50,209 nucleotides of DNA from Muribaculaceae bacterium. GTDB lineage: Bacteria; Bacteroidota; Bacteroidia; Bacteroidales; Muribaculaceae. The notes under the pieces are model-generated. The model saw only the letters and a program-made list of their open reading frames with translations, had not been told where the DNA came from and searched no databases. Location of the stretch: assembly GCA_009775355.1 (NCBI GenBank), contig VSPN01000011.1, forward strand, positions 1-50,209, written 5' to 3'. Of this stretch, positions 1 to 8,367 are shown one piece after another; the stretch's first letter is position 1; every line of letters begins with the position of its first letter. Both the position numbers and the translations under genes were made by a program.

Positions 1-234
1 GCCCTTTGCTGAATGCGCTGTATTTTTATTATTTTACTGTATTATTAACATCTTGAAATAAGTTTGAACAACTTCATATTATGGAATATCAGTTTTTTAG
101 AATTTTGAAATTTTACCAGTTCTTACCGTATCGCCTGCTGATCTTGTCGATTGAATCAGGAAGGGTGTCGGTGAGGACAATCTGCTGCATGTCTGAGTCT
201 ACCGGATTCCAGATAGTAAACTGGAGTTATTATG

Positions 235-341
235 CGGTTCGGTTTCAGTTCGGTATTTGTGCGGTCCGGTTCGGTTTCAGTTCGGTTTCAGTTCGGTATT
301 TGTGCGATCCCGTTCGGTTTTAGTTCGGTTTTTGTGCGATC
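235..341. repeat. Tandem repeat, 32-bp unit, three copies
   Basis: Three consecutive units start with CGGTTCGGTTTCAGTTCGG or a close variant and end in TTTGTGCGGTC or TTTGTGCGATC: 235-266 (32 bp), 267-309 (43 bp) and 310-341 (32 bp). The middle unit is 11 bp longer because an internal TTCGGTTTCAG is duplicated, which points to slippage. Function is unknown. Confidence 0.75.
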
Positions 342-354
342 CGGTTCAAATTGA

Positions 355-374
355 GTTCAAATTTGAATTTGAAC
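355..374. repeat. Inverted repeat, 9-bp arms
   Basis: GTTCAAATT, two central bases, then AATTTGAAC forms a perfect 9-bp dyad just after the 32-bp repeats. It has no T-tract and could be a protein-binding site. Confidence 0.5.
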
Positions 375-620
375 CTGATTCGCAGAGTTTATTAATTGCT
401 GTCTGTAGGCAGTAATTCAAAGCGCAAATATCAAAGTAAATTCAAATGTCAAAACAGGAAACAGAACTTTTGTTTTAACAATCATTAATTTATTTACTAT
501 ATTTGAAACTGTTATGATTTGGCAATTTTGTTTAAAAAACATACAAATTTAATACAAGGGATCTGCCTCCGTTATCCTCACGGCAAATAGGCGCGGGGGT
601 GTTTCGGTGATTCTGGCGTA

Positions 621-660
621 AGCAAAAAGAGGGTGCATCAGTTCAGATTCTGATGCACCC
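621..660 (-). terminator. Rho-independent terminator of the infB operon
   Basis: An 11-bp perfect stem (631-641 with 650-660, 8-base loop) is followed on the minus strand by TCTTTTTG. It lies 50 bases after the infB stop codon, so it most likely ends the rimP-nusA-infB transcript. Confidence 0.8.
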
Positions 661-710
661 TTATGGTGAGATTGGCTGGTATGCTTTTCCGGACCAACCG
701 GAATGTATTG

Positions 711-3698
711 TCAGAGCGTTTTCTTGACTTCGACCTCTTCGTAGGCCTCGATCAGGTCGCCTTCGCGGATATCGTTGTAACCCTGAACGGAGAGACCGCA
801 GTCATATCCGCTGAGCACTTCCTTGACGTCATCCTTGAATCGTTTGAGCGATCCGAGTTCACCGGAGTAGATCACGATGCCGTCGCGGATCACGCGGATC
901 TTGGACGCACGTTTGATCTTGCCGTCGCGCACGATGGCACCGGCGATGGTTCCGACTTTCGAGATCTTGTATGTCTGGAGCACTTCTGCCGTGCCGGTGA
1001 TCTCCTCGCGGATTTCGGGCGAGAGCAGACCCTCCATGGCGTCTTTGACCTCCTCGATGGCCTTGTAGATGACAGAGTAGAGACGGATCTCGACACCCTC
1101 CTTGTCGGCTTCTCTGCGGGCTGCGGCCGACGGGCGCACCTGGAAACCGATGATGATGGCGTCGGATGCTGCCGCGAGTGTCACGTCAGACTCGGAGATC
1201 GCGCCCACGCCTTTGTGAAGCACGTTGACCTGGATCTCGGGAGTCGAGAGCTTGAGCAGAGAGTCTGACAGAGCCTCGACAGAGCCGTCGACGTCTCCCT
1301 TGACCACAAGGTTGAGCTCGTGGAAGTCGTTGAGGGCGCGGCGGCGTCCGAGTTCCTCGAGACCGAGGCGCTTGGTGGTGCGCATGCTGAGCTCGCGCTG
1401 CAGTTGCTCGCGTTTTGAAGCGATCTCGCGGGCCTCCTGTTCGGTGGGGAGCACATTGAATGTGTCGCCTGCCTGCGGCGCGCCGTTGAGTCCGAGTATC
1501 AGTACCGGAGTGGCGGGTCCGGCCTCCTTGACACGCTGGTTGCGCTCGTTGAACATGGCCTTGACCTTGCCGTAGTTTGTTCCTGCAAGTATGACGTCGC
1601 CCACACGGAGCGTGCCGTTCTGCACAAGCACGGTGGCTACGTAGCCGCGGCCCTTGTCGAGCGAAGACTCGATGACAGATCCGATGGCCGCGCGGTCGGG
1701 GTTTGCCTTGAGGTCGAGCATCTCAGCCTCAAGAAGTACTTTCTCCATGAGTTCCTCGACTCCGATACCTTTTTTGGCCGATATATCCTGCGACTGGTAT
1801 TTGCCACCCCACTCCTCGACGAGATAGTTCATGGCCGCAAGCTGCTCCTTGATCTTGTCGGGGTTGGCGGCGGGTTTGTCGATCTTGTTGACCGCGAACA
1901 CCATCGGCACACCGGCGGCAGAGGCATGGTTGATGGCCTCGATCGTCTGGGGCATCACGTCGTCGTCGGCCGCCACGATGATGATGGCGAGGTCGGTGAC
2001 CTTGGCTCCGCGCGCACGCATGGCGGTGAACGCCTCGTGACCAGGAGTGTCGAGGAACGTGATGTGACGTCCGTTGGGCAGAGTCACGTTATATGCGCCG
2101 ATATGCTGCGTGATGCCTCCGGCCTCGCCGGCGATCACGTTGGCCTTGCGGATATAGTCGAGAAGCGATGTCTTTCCGTGGTCGACATGACCCATCACGG
2201 TTACGATCGGCGGGCGGGGCTGCAGATCCTCCTCGCGGTCTTCGGGATTCTCGATCGCCTCGGTCACGTCGGCGCTGACAAATTCGGTCTCGAAGCCGAA
2301 TTCCTCGGCCACGATGTTGATGGTCTCGGCGTCGAGACGCTGGTTGATCGACACCATCACGCCGAGGTTCATGCAGGTGGCGATCACATTGTTGACCGGC
2401 ACATCCATGAGGCTTGCGAGGTCGTTGGCGGTCACAAATTCCGTGATCTTCAGAATCTTGCTTTCCGCAGCCGCTCTCTCGGCATTCTCCAGCTCGTGGC
2501 GGTGCATCTCCTCGCGTTTCTCTTTGCGGAACTTCACCGATTTCTTGGTCTGCTTGTTGGTGAGACGTGCGAGAGTCTCCTTCACCTGCTTCTGTACGTC
2601 CTCGCTGCTGATCTCCGGCTTGGCCTGACGGCGGTCGCCACGGCGGCGGTTGCGGTCGCGGTCGCCGCGTCCTTGGCCGCCACCTTGACCGGCACCGCCC
2701 TGACGGTTCTGTCCGTCGCCGGGTTTCTTGCGTGAGTCAGAGCCGAATCCGGGCTGCTGGGCAGCCTTGTCGATATCTACCTTCTCCTTGCCGATGCGTT
2801 TGCGCTTCTTGCGGTCTGCGTTTTCGGCGCGGCGTTCGTTCTTCCCCTTTTTCTTGGGGCGTGTGCTCTGGTTGATGGCCGAGAGGTCGATCTTGCCGAG
2901 CACCTTAAGCTCGGGACCCGGCGTTGCGCCGGCAAGCCGGAAAGGCTTGTTCTCCTCGGCATCGGCACTCTTCGCGGCCGTTTCCTGAGCCAGTGCAGTG
3001 GCGGGTGCAGTCTCTTTGACTGTCTCTGGATCTTTTGCGGGGGCTGCATCGCCCGACTCCCTGACGGGAGCATGAGCCGGTTTCCCGGCTTCGGGTTCAG
3101 GTTCGGGAACCGGAGCGGGTTTGGGCGCGGGTGCGGCCTTCACTTCCTGTCCGGACTGCGGAGCGATCCCGGATTTTGATGCCGCAACGGCTTCCGCTTT
3201 CTGCGCAACGGGTTCGGGCGCTTTCGCCGAAACGGATGCCTGATTTGCGGCAACTTCCGGTTCGGGAGCTGCTTCCGGCTTCGGAGCGTCATCCTTCACG
3301 ACCGTTTCTTCCTTGCGGACAGGCTCGCTCTCCTGTGCGGAAGCATTGTTTTTTTCAACAGCATGCTCAGTTGCGGCCTTCATGCCTGACTTGAGGTTGT
3401 CGAGGTCGATTTTGCCTAAAATGACGGGGCCGGTCTTTGCAGCCGGGGCGGATGCCGCCGAAGGAGTGCGTTCGGTTTTTTCTTTTTTGTGTTCGCGGCG
3501 TTTGCTGAAGCCTTCAGCCGCAGCTTTTGCGGTCTTGTCGTTGCTGAATTCCCGCATTAGCAGGTCAACGGCGTCGGAGTCGATACGGGCGTTGGGATTG
3601 CCTTCGTCGACCTCGATGTTGTGTTTGCGCAGGAATTCCACCGCAGTGTTCACTCCTACATTCAGGTCTTTGGCTACTTTACTGATTTTTGTGCGCAT
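711..3698 (-). CDS. infB: Translation initiation factor IF-2
   Basis: IF-2 is the GTPase that brings initiator fMet-tRNA to the 30S subunit and promotes 70S joining. The 995-residue protein opens with an IF2_N helical domain (MRTKISKVAKDLNVGVNTAV). A long Ala/Pro/Glu-rich and then basic, Gly/Arg-rich linker covers roughly residues 70-370, and a second N-terminal domain follows. The GTPase domain starts near residue 500 with G1 VMGHVDHGKT, G3 DTPGHE and G4 NKID. The C-terminal IF2 domains are complete. The length fits the long-linker IF-2 of Bacteroidota. It is the last gene of rimP-nusA-infB, with 45 bases between it and nusA. Shadow frames over the low-complexity linker were discarded. Confidence 0.98.
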   Translation of the reverse strand: MRTKISKVAKDLNVGVNTAVEFLRKHNIEVDEGNPNARIDSDAVDLLMREFSNDKTAKAAAEGFSKRREHKKEKTERTPSAASAPAAKTGPVILGKIDLDNLKSGMKAATEHAVEKNNASAQESEPVRKEETVVKDDAPKPEAAPEPEVAANQASVSAKAPEPVAQKAEAVAASKSGIAPQSGQEVKAAPAPKPAPVPEPEPEAGKPAHAPVRESGDAAPAKDPETVKETAPATALAQETAAKSADAEENKPFRLAGATPGPELKVLGKIDLSAINQSTRPKKKGKNERRAENADRKKRKRIGKEKVDIDKAAQQPGFGSDSRKKPGDGQNRQGGAGQGGGQGRGDRDRNRRRGDRRQAKPEISSEDVQKQVKETLARLTNKQTKKSVKFRKEKREEMHRHELENAERAAAESKILKITEFVTANDLASLMDVPVNNVIATCMNLGVMVSINQRLDAETINIVAEEFGFETEFVSADVTEAIENPEDREEDLQPRPPIVTVMGHVDHGKTSLLDYIRKANVIAGEAGGITQHIGAYNVTLPNGRHITFLDTPGHEAFTAMRARGAKVTDLAIIIVAADDDVMPQTIEAINHASAAGVPMVFAVNKIDKPAANPDKIKEQLAAMNYLVEEWGGKYQSQDISAKKGIGVEELMEKVLLEAEMLDLKANPDRAAIGSVIESSLDKGRGYVATVLVQNGTLRVGDVILAGTNYGKVKAMFNERNQRVKEAGPATPVLILGLNGAPQAGDTFNVLPTEQEAREIASKREQLQRELSMRTTKRLGLEELGRRRALNDFHELNLVVKGDVDGSVEALSDSLLKLSTPEIQVNVLHKGVGAISESDVTLAAASDAIIIGFQVRPSAAARREADKEGVEIRLYSVIYKAIEEVKDAMEGLLSPEIREEITGTAEVLQTYKISKVGTIAGAIVRDGKIKRASKIRVIRDGIVIYSGELGSLKRFKDDVKEVLSGYDCGLSVQGYNDIREGDLIEAYEEVEVKKTL

Positions 3699-3743
3699 AT
3701 GCTGTTGTTAAATTATACAATACTGGTTCCCCGGGGCGGACTG

Positions 3744-4991
3744 TCAGTCCTCGAACTCGGCGCGGAGCACAGAGAGGACGTTGTCGATGGTCTCGACCTC
3801 GAGATCTGCCTGGTCAAGAGTCTCGCGGGGAGCGTTGAGCACGGCTTTGGCGGTTCCGAGCCCGAGATCCTTGAGGGCCTCGATCACCCAGCCGTCGATC
3901 TCGTCGCGGAATTCATCGAGGTATATGTCTTCCTCACCCTCCTCGATGTCGCGGTATACGTCGATGGTGTATCCGGTGAGTTTCTGTGCGAGGAAAATGT
4001 TGAGACCTCCCTTTCCGATGGCGAGGCTGACCTCGTCGGGGTGGAGGAACACCTCTGCTTTTTTCTCCTCTTCGTTGAGGCGCATCGATGAGATCTTTGC
4101 GGGCGAGAGCGCGCGCTGTATATAGAGCTGAGGGTTGGAGGTGTAAGATATGACGTCGATGTTCTCGTTGCGGAGCTCCCGGACGATGCCATGAATGCGG
4201 CTTCCCTTTATGCCGACACAGGCGCCGACGGGGTCGATGCGTTCGTCGTAGCTCTCGACAGCGATCTTGGCACGTTCACCCGGTTTGCGGGCCACATCCT
4301 TGATGGTGATGAGGCCGTCGTGGATCTCGGGCACCTCAAGTTCGAACAGGCGGCGCAGGAAGCGGGGATCGGTGCGCGAGATGATGACCTTGGGGTTGTT
4401 GTTGGGGTTGTCGACGCGCTTCACGATGGCGCGGACTGTGTCGCCCTTATGGAAGAAGTCTCCGGGGATCTGCTCCTCTTTCGGGAGAATGAGCTCGTTC
4501 TGGTCCTCGTCGATCAGAAGCATCTCGCGTTTCCAGATCTGATGCACCTCGGCGGTCACGACCTCGCCCTCTATCTCCTTGAACTTGGAATAGATGGCGT
4601 CTTTCTGAAGGTCGAGGATCTTTGACTGGAGAGTCTGGCGGAGATTGAGGATGGCGCGGCGTCCGAACTTCTCGAAGAAGATCTGCTTGGCCACCTCCTC
4701 GCCGATCTCGCACTCGGGGTCGATCTCGCGCGCCTCGGTCAGGCCGATCTGCATGTCTTTGTTCTCCACCTCGCCGTCGGGCACTACCTCGAGGTTCTGG
4801 TAGATCTCGCAGTCTCCCTTGTCGGGGTTCATGATGACGTCGAAGTTCTCGTCCGATCCGAACTGTTTGGCCAGCACGTTGCGGAATGATTCCTCAAGCA
4901 CCGAGATCATAGTTGTCTTGTCGATGTTCTTGAGTTCCTTGAACTCGGCGAATCTGTCGACCATATTTACTGTCTCTGCTTTCTTTGCCAT
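3744..4991 (-). CDS. nusA: Transcription termination/antitermination factor NusA
   Basis: NusA binds RNA polymerase and nascent RNA, and modulates pausing, intrinsic termination and antitermination. The 415-residue protein shows the N-terminal polymerase-binding domain (MVDRFAEFKELKNIDKTTMI), an S1 domain around residues 140-205 and tandem KH domains containing DPVGACVGIKGSRI and VSLAIGKGGLN, where the GxxG loops are visible. A short C-terminal helical/acidic tail ends in RAEFED. It lacks the extra repeats of the E. coli protein, as expected in this phylum. It sits between rimP and infB in the conserved operon. Confidence 0.97.
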   Translation of the reverse strand: MAKKAETVNMVDRFAEFKELKNIDKTTMISVLEESFRNVLAKQFGSDENFDVIMNPDKGDCEIYQNLEVVPDGEVENKDMQIGLTEAREIDPECEIGEEVAKQIFFEKFGRRAILNLRQTLQSKILDLQKDAIYSKFKEIEGEVVTAEVHQIWKREMLLIDEDQNELILPKEEQIPGDFFHKGDTVRAIVKRVDNPNNNPKVIISRTDPRFLRRLFELEVPEIHDGLITIKDVARKPGERAKIAVESYDERIDPVGACVGIKGSRIHGIVRELRNENIDVISYTSNPQLYIQRALSPAKISSMRLNEEEKKAEVFLHPDEVSLAIGKGGLNIFLAQKLTGYTIDVYRDIEEGEEDIYLDEFRDEIDGWVIEALKDLGLGTAKAVLNAPRETLDQADLEVETIDNVLSVLRAEFED

Positions 4992-5066
4992 AAGACTAAT
5001 TATCTGTATCTGTTAGAATTTTTCTGTTTTCATCTGTCAGGACAGCTGACGCCCGACTCCGCGTGA

Positions 5067-5531
5067 TCAGAACTCAAGTTCGTATCTCACCGATTTCACT
5101 TCGCCGTAGGCGAATGTCTCCGGCACGATGGTCTCGACCGGACGCTTGGCTCCCTCGGGGCGGACCTTGGCTATGGTGTCGACCGTAAACTCCTCCGGGC
5201 CTGCCGAGGCAAGTACGCCGTGAAGCTTGCGCCCGTCGCGGGTGAGCACCTCGACCTTGTTGCCGATGTTTTTCTCATATTGGGCCAGAACCTTGAACGG
5301 AGATGTCAGTCCGGCGGATCCGACCTCAAGCTCGTAATCCTCTTCATCGCGGGGAAACGCTTCCTCGATGGCTCGTGATAGCTCTATGCAACGGTCTATG
5401 TCGACACCCTCTCTTGAATCGATCTCGATGCGGATCTCGTTGTCTCCGCTCACCGTGATGTCGACCAGAAAGTAAGGAGTGCCTTCAAGGCTTTTCTCTA
5501 TGAATTCACGAAGTGCTGTCTTGTCTGTCAT
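5067..5531 (-). CDS. rimP: Ribosome maturation factor RimP
   Basis: RimP assists maturation of the 30S subunit. The 154-residue product has the two-domain layout of the family. The N-terminal part carries IEIDSREGVDIDRCIELSRA and the conserved YELEVGSAGLTSPF segment (family DYxLEVSSPGxxRPL). A C-terminal SH3-like part follows. It is the first gene of the rimP-nusA-infB operon, preceded by a promoter and leader hairpin. Family-typical length and context make the assignment secure. Confidence 0.95.
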   Translation of the reverse strand: MTDKTALREFIEKSLEGTPYFLVDITVSGDNEIRIEIDSREGVDIDRCIELSRAIEEAFPRDEEDYELEVGSAGLTSPFKVLAQYEKNIGNKVEVLTRDGRKLHGVLASAGPEEFTVDTIAKVRPEGAKRPVETIVPETFAYGEVKSVRYELEF

Positions 5532-5541
5532 ATATATTAAA

Positions 5542-5571
5542 AAAGTCGGAGAGGACGCATGTCCCCTCCGG
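5542..5571 (-). promoter_or_regulatory. Leader hairpin with U-tract before rimP (possible attenuator)
   Basis: Read on the minus strand, CGGAGGGGAC, a 4-base loop ATGC and GTCCTCTCCG form a stem of about 10 bp. It is followed after two bases by TTTTTT and then by the rimP start at 5531. The predicted start of transcription lies only a few bases upstream of the stem. The shape is that of an intrinsic terminator placed between promoter and first gene, so it may attenuate the nusA-infB operon or protect the 5' end. Confidence 0.6.
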
Positions 5572-5581
5572 AAATCGTATG

Positions 5582-5589
5582 CAAAGATA
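5582..5589 (-). promoter_or_regulatory. -7 promoter box of rimP-nusA-infB
   Basis: TATCTTTG on the minus strand is an exact match to the Bacteroidota TAnnTTTG -7 element. It lies about 50 bases before the rimP start codon. No clean -33 TTTG is seen at the ideal distance. Confidence 0.65.
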
Positions 5590-5679
5590 CAAAATATTTA
5601 TCGCTTTGTCTACCCGCAAGACTAATCGAAGCCCTGTTTGGATGTAAAAACTTCTGAATTTAAATATATTTAATATTAT

Positions 5680-7461
5680 TTAACATAATTCAATCTCGAT
5701 TTCCTTGAGAAATTCGCCGAGGGCGGCATTCTCTGTCACAGCCTTGCGGAGAAAATCCTGAGGAGACAGCAGCTTGATCACCTCTTTTTCAGGATTGATC
5801 ATGGCTTTGACTGTCAGGAAGTCGTTGTGCAGTCTCTCGCGCAGGAACCGGAGCAGCTTCGGCATGGCGAGTTCGAAAGCCTGCTGTTGGGCGGGATGGT
5901 CCACGAGGACATCGAACTCGAGATTGTCGCGGCGTGTCGGCGTGGCGTTGCGCATCGCGCTGACGAGGATCTTCTGGTCAGGGACAGAGGCGATATATTC
6001 GTTCCATGCGGAGATGAACTGTGTGTCGGAGAATGCCTCTTTTTTTCTTTCGAGCGACGAGACTGTAGTGTCTGCGCCGGCGTTCATCTGGAATGAGTGC
6101 AAAGGGCGGGGTCTGACAGATGACTGTCTTGATTGTGGCACCGGCGAGGGCTGCGATGCTGGAGCCGGCGAGGGCGAGACCCGGGTGGAGGCGGCGGGAG
6201 CGACCGGCGGCGGTGCGGGTGCGGTCGCGGGCGATGTGGCTGGTGCGGGGGGCTTCGTCGCGGAGACCGGAGCTGTGGCGGCAGATGAGGCTGTGGCCCG
6301 TGGAGGCTCCGATGGATTCCGCAGGGCCACTGGGCGGTCGGAAGCGTCAAAAGGGGGCTGTGCGGGCGACAGGAGCTGGCAGAGCCTGATGAGGGTGAGT
6401 TCGACGAGGAGCTGCTTGTTTGACGAAGTGCGGTAGTTGAGGTCGCATTCGTTGAGCAGGCGCATCGCGGCGTAGTACCACTGCAGCGGCAGAGTGCGGG
6501 CCTGGGCTACGAGCCGCTCGCCGACATCATCGGGCATTTCGAGCAGAGGCAGCGTGCGGGCGTCGGCGGCCACCATCAGATCGCGCACATGCTGGGCGAG
6601 ACTGTTGATGAAGAAAAGAGAGTCAAATCCCCGGTCGCGGATCTCCTTATATAGAAGAAGGGCGTCGGGTGCGTCTCCGCGTGCGAAAGTGTCAATGAGA
6701 CGGAAGAAATAGTCGTAATCGAGAACGTTGAGGTTTTCGACTGCGGCCTCATATGTGAGCTTGCCGCCCGACGATGTGGCTACCTGGTCGAATATCGAGA
6801 GGGCGTCGCGCATGGCTCCGTCGGCCTTGCGGGCTATTACCCCGAGAGCGCGGCGGTCAGCCTCTATGCCCTCTTCCGAGGCTACGTAGGCGAGATGATC
6901 CACCATGTCGTTGATGGTGATCCGCTTGAAGTCGTAGATCTGGCAGCGGCTCAGAATAGTGGGGATCACCTTGTGCTTCTCGGTGGTGGCGAGGATGAAG
7001 ATTACATATGAGGGGGGTTCCTCAAGAGTCTTGAGAAATGCATTGAACGCCTGTGACGAGAGCATATGCACCTCGTCGATGATGAAGACGCGGTATCGGC
7101 CCACCTGAGGCGGGATGTTGACCTGCTCGGTCACGGCGCGGATGTCGTCGACGCTATTGTTTGAGGCGGCGTCGAGTTCCATTAGGTTGAAGGAGTTGCC
7201 CCGGTCGATGGCTCGGCATGACTCGCATTGTCCGCAGGCCTCGCCCTCGGGAGTGGGAGAGAGGCAGTTGATGGTCCGTGCGAATATTCTGGCGCACGAT
7301 GTCTTGCCGACTCCGCGCGGGCCGCAGAAGAGGTATGCGTGGGCGAGGCGTCCCGACGCGATGGCCCCCTTGAGGGTAGAGGTCAGGTTCTGCTGGCCCA
7401 CAACGCTGCGGAAAGTCGCCGGTCTGTATTTCCGCGCGCTGACTATATATTGGTCACTCAT
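5680..7461 (-). CDS. dnaX: DNA polymerase III subunits gamma and tau
   Basis: This is the clamp-loader ATPase of the replicative polymerase. Visible features in order: Walker A GPRGVGKTSCAR, the four-cysteine zinc site (CLSPTPEGEACGQCESC), Walker B IIDEVHML, the SRC sensor region, a Pro/Ala-rich linker around residues 385-460 and a C-terminal domain. The open frame runs up to 7518, but a TATATTTG -7 box overlaps that region (7516-7523). The conserved N terminus also begins at MSDQYIVSARKYRP, so the ATG at 7461 is chosen, giving 593 residues. A gamma-producing frameshift site was not identified. Confidence 0.96.
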   Translation of the reverse strand: MSDQYIVSARKYRPATFRSVVGQQNLTSTLKGAIASGRLAHAYLFCGPRGVGKTSCARIFARTINCLSPTPEGEACGQCESCRAIDRGNSFNLMELDAASNNSVDDIRAVTEQVNIPPQVGRYRVFIIDEVHMLSSQAFNAFLKTLEEPPSYVIFILATTEKHKVIPTILSRCQIYDFKRITINDMVDHLAYVASEEGIEADRRALGVIARKADGAMRDALSIFDQVATSSGGKLTYEAAVENLNVLDYDYFFRLIDTFARGDAPDALLLYKEIRDRGFDSLFFINSLAQHVRDLMVAADARTLPLLEMPDDVGERLVAQARTLPLQWYYAAMRLLNECDLNYRTSSNKQLLVELTLIRLCQLLSPAQPPFDASDRPVALRNPSEPPRATASSAATAPVSATKPPAPATSPATAPAPPPVAPAASTRVSPSPAPASQPSPVPQSRQSSVRPRPLHSFQMNAGADTTVSSLERKKEAFSDTQFISAWNEYIASVPDQKILVSAMRNATPTRRDNLEFDVLVDHPAQQQAFELAMPKLLRFLRERLHNDFLTVKAMINPEKEVIKLLSPQDFLRKAVTENAALGEFLKEIEIELC

Positions 7462-7515
7462 ATGTTGAAATGATGCCGTCGGGTGCATGCCCGTATGGCA
7501 GATGGTATCTTTCTG

Positions 7516-7523
7516 CAAATATA
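7516..7523 (-). promoter_or_regulatory. dnaX: -7 promoter box of dnaX
   Basis: TATATTTG on the minus strand matches TAnnTTTG and is 55 bases before the chosen ATG. Its position inside the longer open frame argues against the upstream start codon. Confidence 0.6.
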
Positions 7524-7746
7524 ATAAAAAAAATCCAATTTCATCCGGACGGGATGCATATGGCCGCGATATGGCCGCGTTGTGTGTCTGATGTGTGTAT
7601 AATGTGTGTCTGCGCTGCCGGCATTTGCGTTGATTTGTTTATGAGCAAGTACTATTGTTTAAACTTGAACACTTACTTATGTTGTTTGCAGTCAAGTCAA
7701 CAGTCATGTGACGCAAGAATCCGATCCATATATAAAGATGTCGCTT

Positions 7747-7786
7747 CCCGGAAGTTTTGTATCGAACTTCCGGGATGCTGTTTTTT
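7747..7786 (+). terminator. Rho-independent terminator without an obvious gene
   Basis: CCCGGAAGTT, an 8-base loop and AACTTCCGGG form a perfect 10-bp stem; ATGCTG and then six T follow. No plus-strand coding frame ends here, so the terminator may belong to a small RNA of roughly 130 bases. Confidence 0.6.
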
Positions 7787-7940
7787 GTACACTCATGAAA
7801 CTTTTCATGTCAAGAGTCTCGGGATTTTCCGAACTCTCATCCGGTTGGTATGACATTGGTGGAGAAATCTATGCCTGAATCGAGGAAGCCATGCCAGGCA
7901 GTCCGGGATAAGAATGCTGTGATAAGAGAGCTGTATAAGT

Positions 7941-7980
7941 AAGAAGAGATCCGGCGGAATTTTCCGCCGGATCTCTTCTT
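7941..7980 (-). terminator. Perfect 17-bp hairpin after tRNA-Thr
   Basis: AAGAAGAGATCCGGCGG pairs perfectly with CCGCCGGATCTCTTCTT around a 6-base loop. It ends two bases from the 3' end of the tRNA gene. It likely acts as terminator and end-processing signal for the tRNA transcript, although the following T-run is weak. Confidence 0.65.
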
Positions 7981-7981
7981 G

Positions 7982-8054
7982 AGCCGCGAGTGGGACTCGA
8001 ACCCACGACCTTTTCGTTACGAATGAAATGCTCTACCAACTGAGCTATTGCGGC
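7982..8054 (-). tRNA. tRNA-Thr (anticodon CGU)
   Basis: The minus strand folds as a cloverleaf. It has acceptor arm GCCGCAA, D arm GCTCAGTTGGTAGAGC, anticodon loop TTCGTAA with CGT at the anticodon positions, and T arm GTGGG-TTCGAGT-CCCAC. One acceptor pair (6:67, A-C) and one anticodon-stem pair (31:39, A-C) are mismatched. No CCA is encoded. It reads ACG threonine codons. Confidence 0.9.
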
Positions 8055-8125
8055 TGATACGTGTCGTTGACGCGTGCCGACGGTGCCGACGGGCAACAAT
8101 CCCGCTCCACTTCCTTCGGCAGGTG

Positions 8126-8133
8126 CAAAGTTA
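8126..8133 (-). promoter_or_regulatory. -7 promoter box of tRNA-Thr
   Basis: TAACTTTG on the minus strand is an exact TAnnTTTG match. It would give a 5' leader of about 65 bases before the mature tRNA. Confidence 0.55.
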
Positions 8134-8234
8134 ATAAAAAAAATCGGATTGCCGAAAAATTTAACATTGTTTATCCGGTGTTTATCCTGCAATGCCTGAA
8201 ATATGCGTTCCGGCACGCTGTTTCTTTCGCCCGA

Positions 8235-8266
8235 TTTGGTTGTCTTCCTTTTTTGAATTAACTTTA
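8235..8266 (+). promoter_or_regulatory. Promoter of the C1 peptidase gene
   Basis: A -33 TTTG (8235-8238), a 20-base spacer and TAACTTTA (8259-8266, one mismatch to TAnnTTTG) form a well-spaced Bacteroidota promoter. It would leave a 5' UTR of about 95 bases before the ATG at 8368. Confidence 0.55.
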
Positions 8267-8367
8267 GGGCGTGATTCCGGAGTCTTTGTCCGGGGCATCG
8301 CGGCCTCCGGCCGGAAGAGAATAAGAGCTCTAAAATCATCTTTAACCAAATATCAATCTGCATTATC

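Larger units (their letters stand above)
1..660. other. Non-coding region downstream of infB, with tandem repeats
   Basis: No convincing gene is seen here; the only open frames are short and built from repeats. The stretch is much richer in A+T than the flanking infB gene. It holds a direct repeat array (235-341), a near-perfect 20-bp inverted repeat (355-374) and the infB terminator (631-660). A TATATTTG at 498-505 on the plus strand resembles a Bacteroidota -7 box, but nothing coding follows it. Confidence 0.6.
7524..7980. other. Intergenic region dnaX/tRNA-Thr with two hairpins
   Basis: There is no supported gene. On the plus strand a near-match to a -7 box (TACTATTG, about 7649-7656) is followed about 90 bases later by a strong terminator (7747-7786). 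That arrangement would fit a small RNA. At the right end lies the tRNA terminator hairpin (7941-7980). Confidence 0.4.

Noticed and set aside
81..323. 80-residue plus-strand frame at the left edge
   Set aside because: Its second half is a translation of the 32-bp DNA repeats and it has no ribosome-binding site or domain.
663..2735. Plus-strand open frames opposite infB (201 and 269 residues)
   Set aside because: They are antisense shadows of the GC-rich infB gene; their composition mirrors the codon bias of the real gene.
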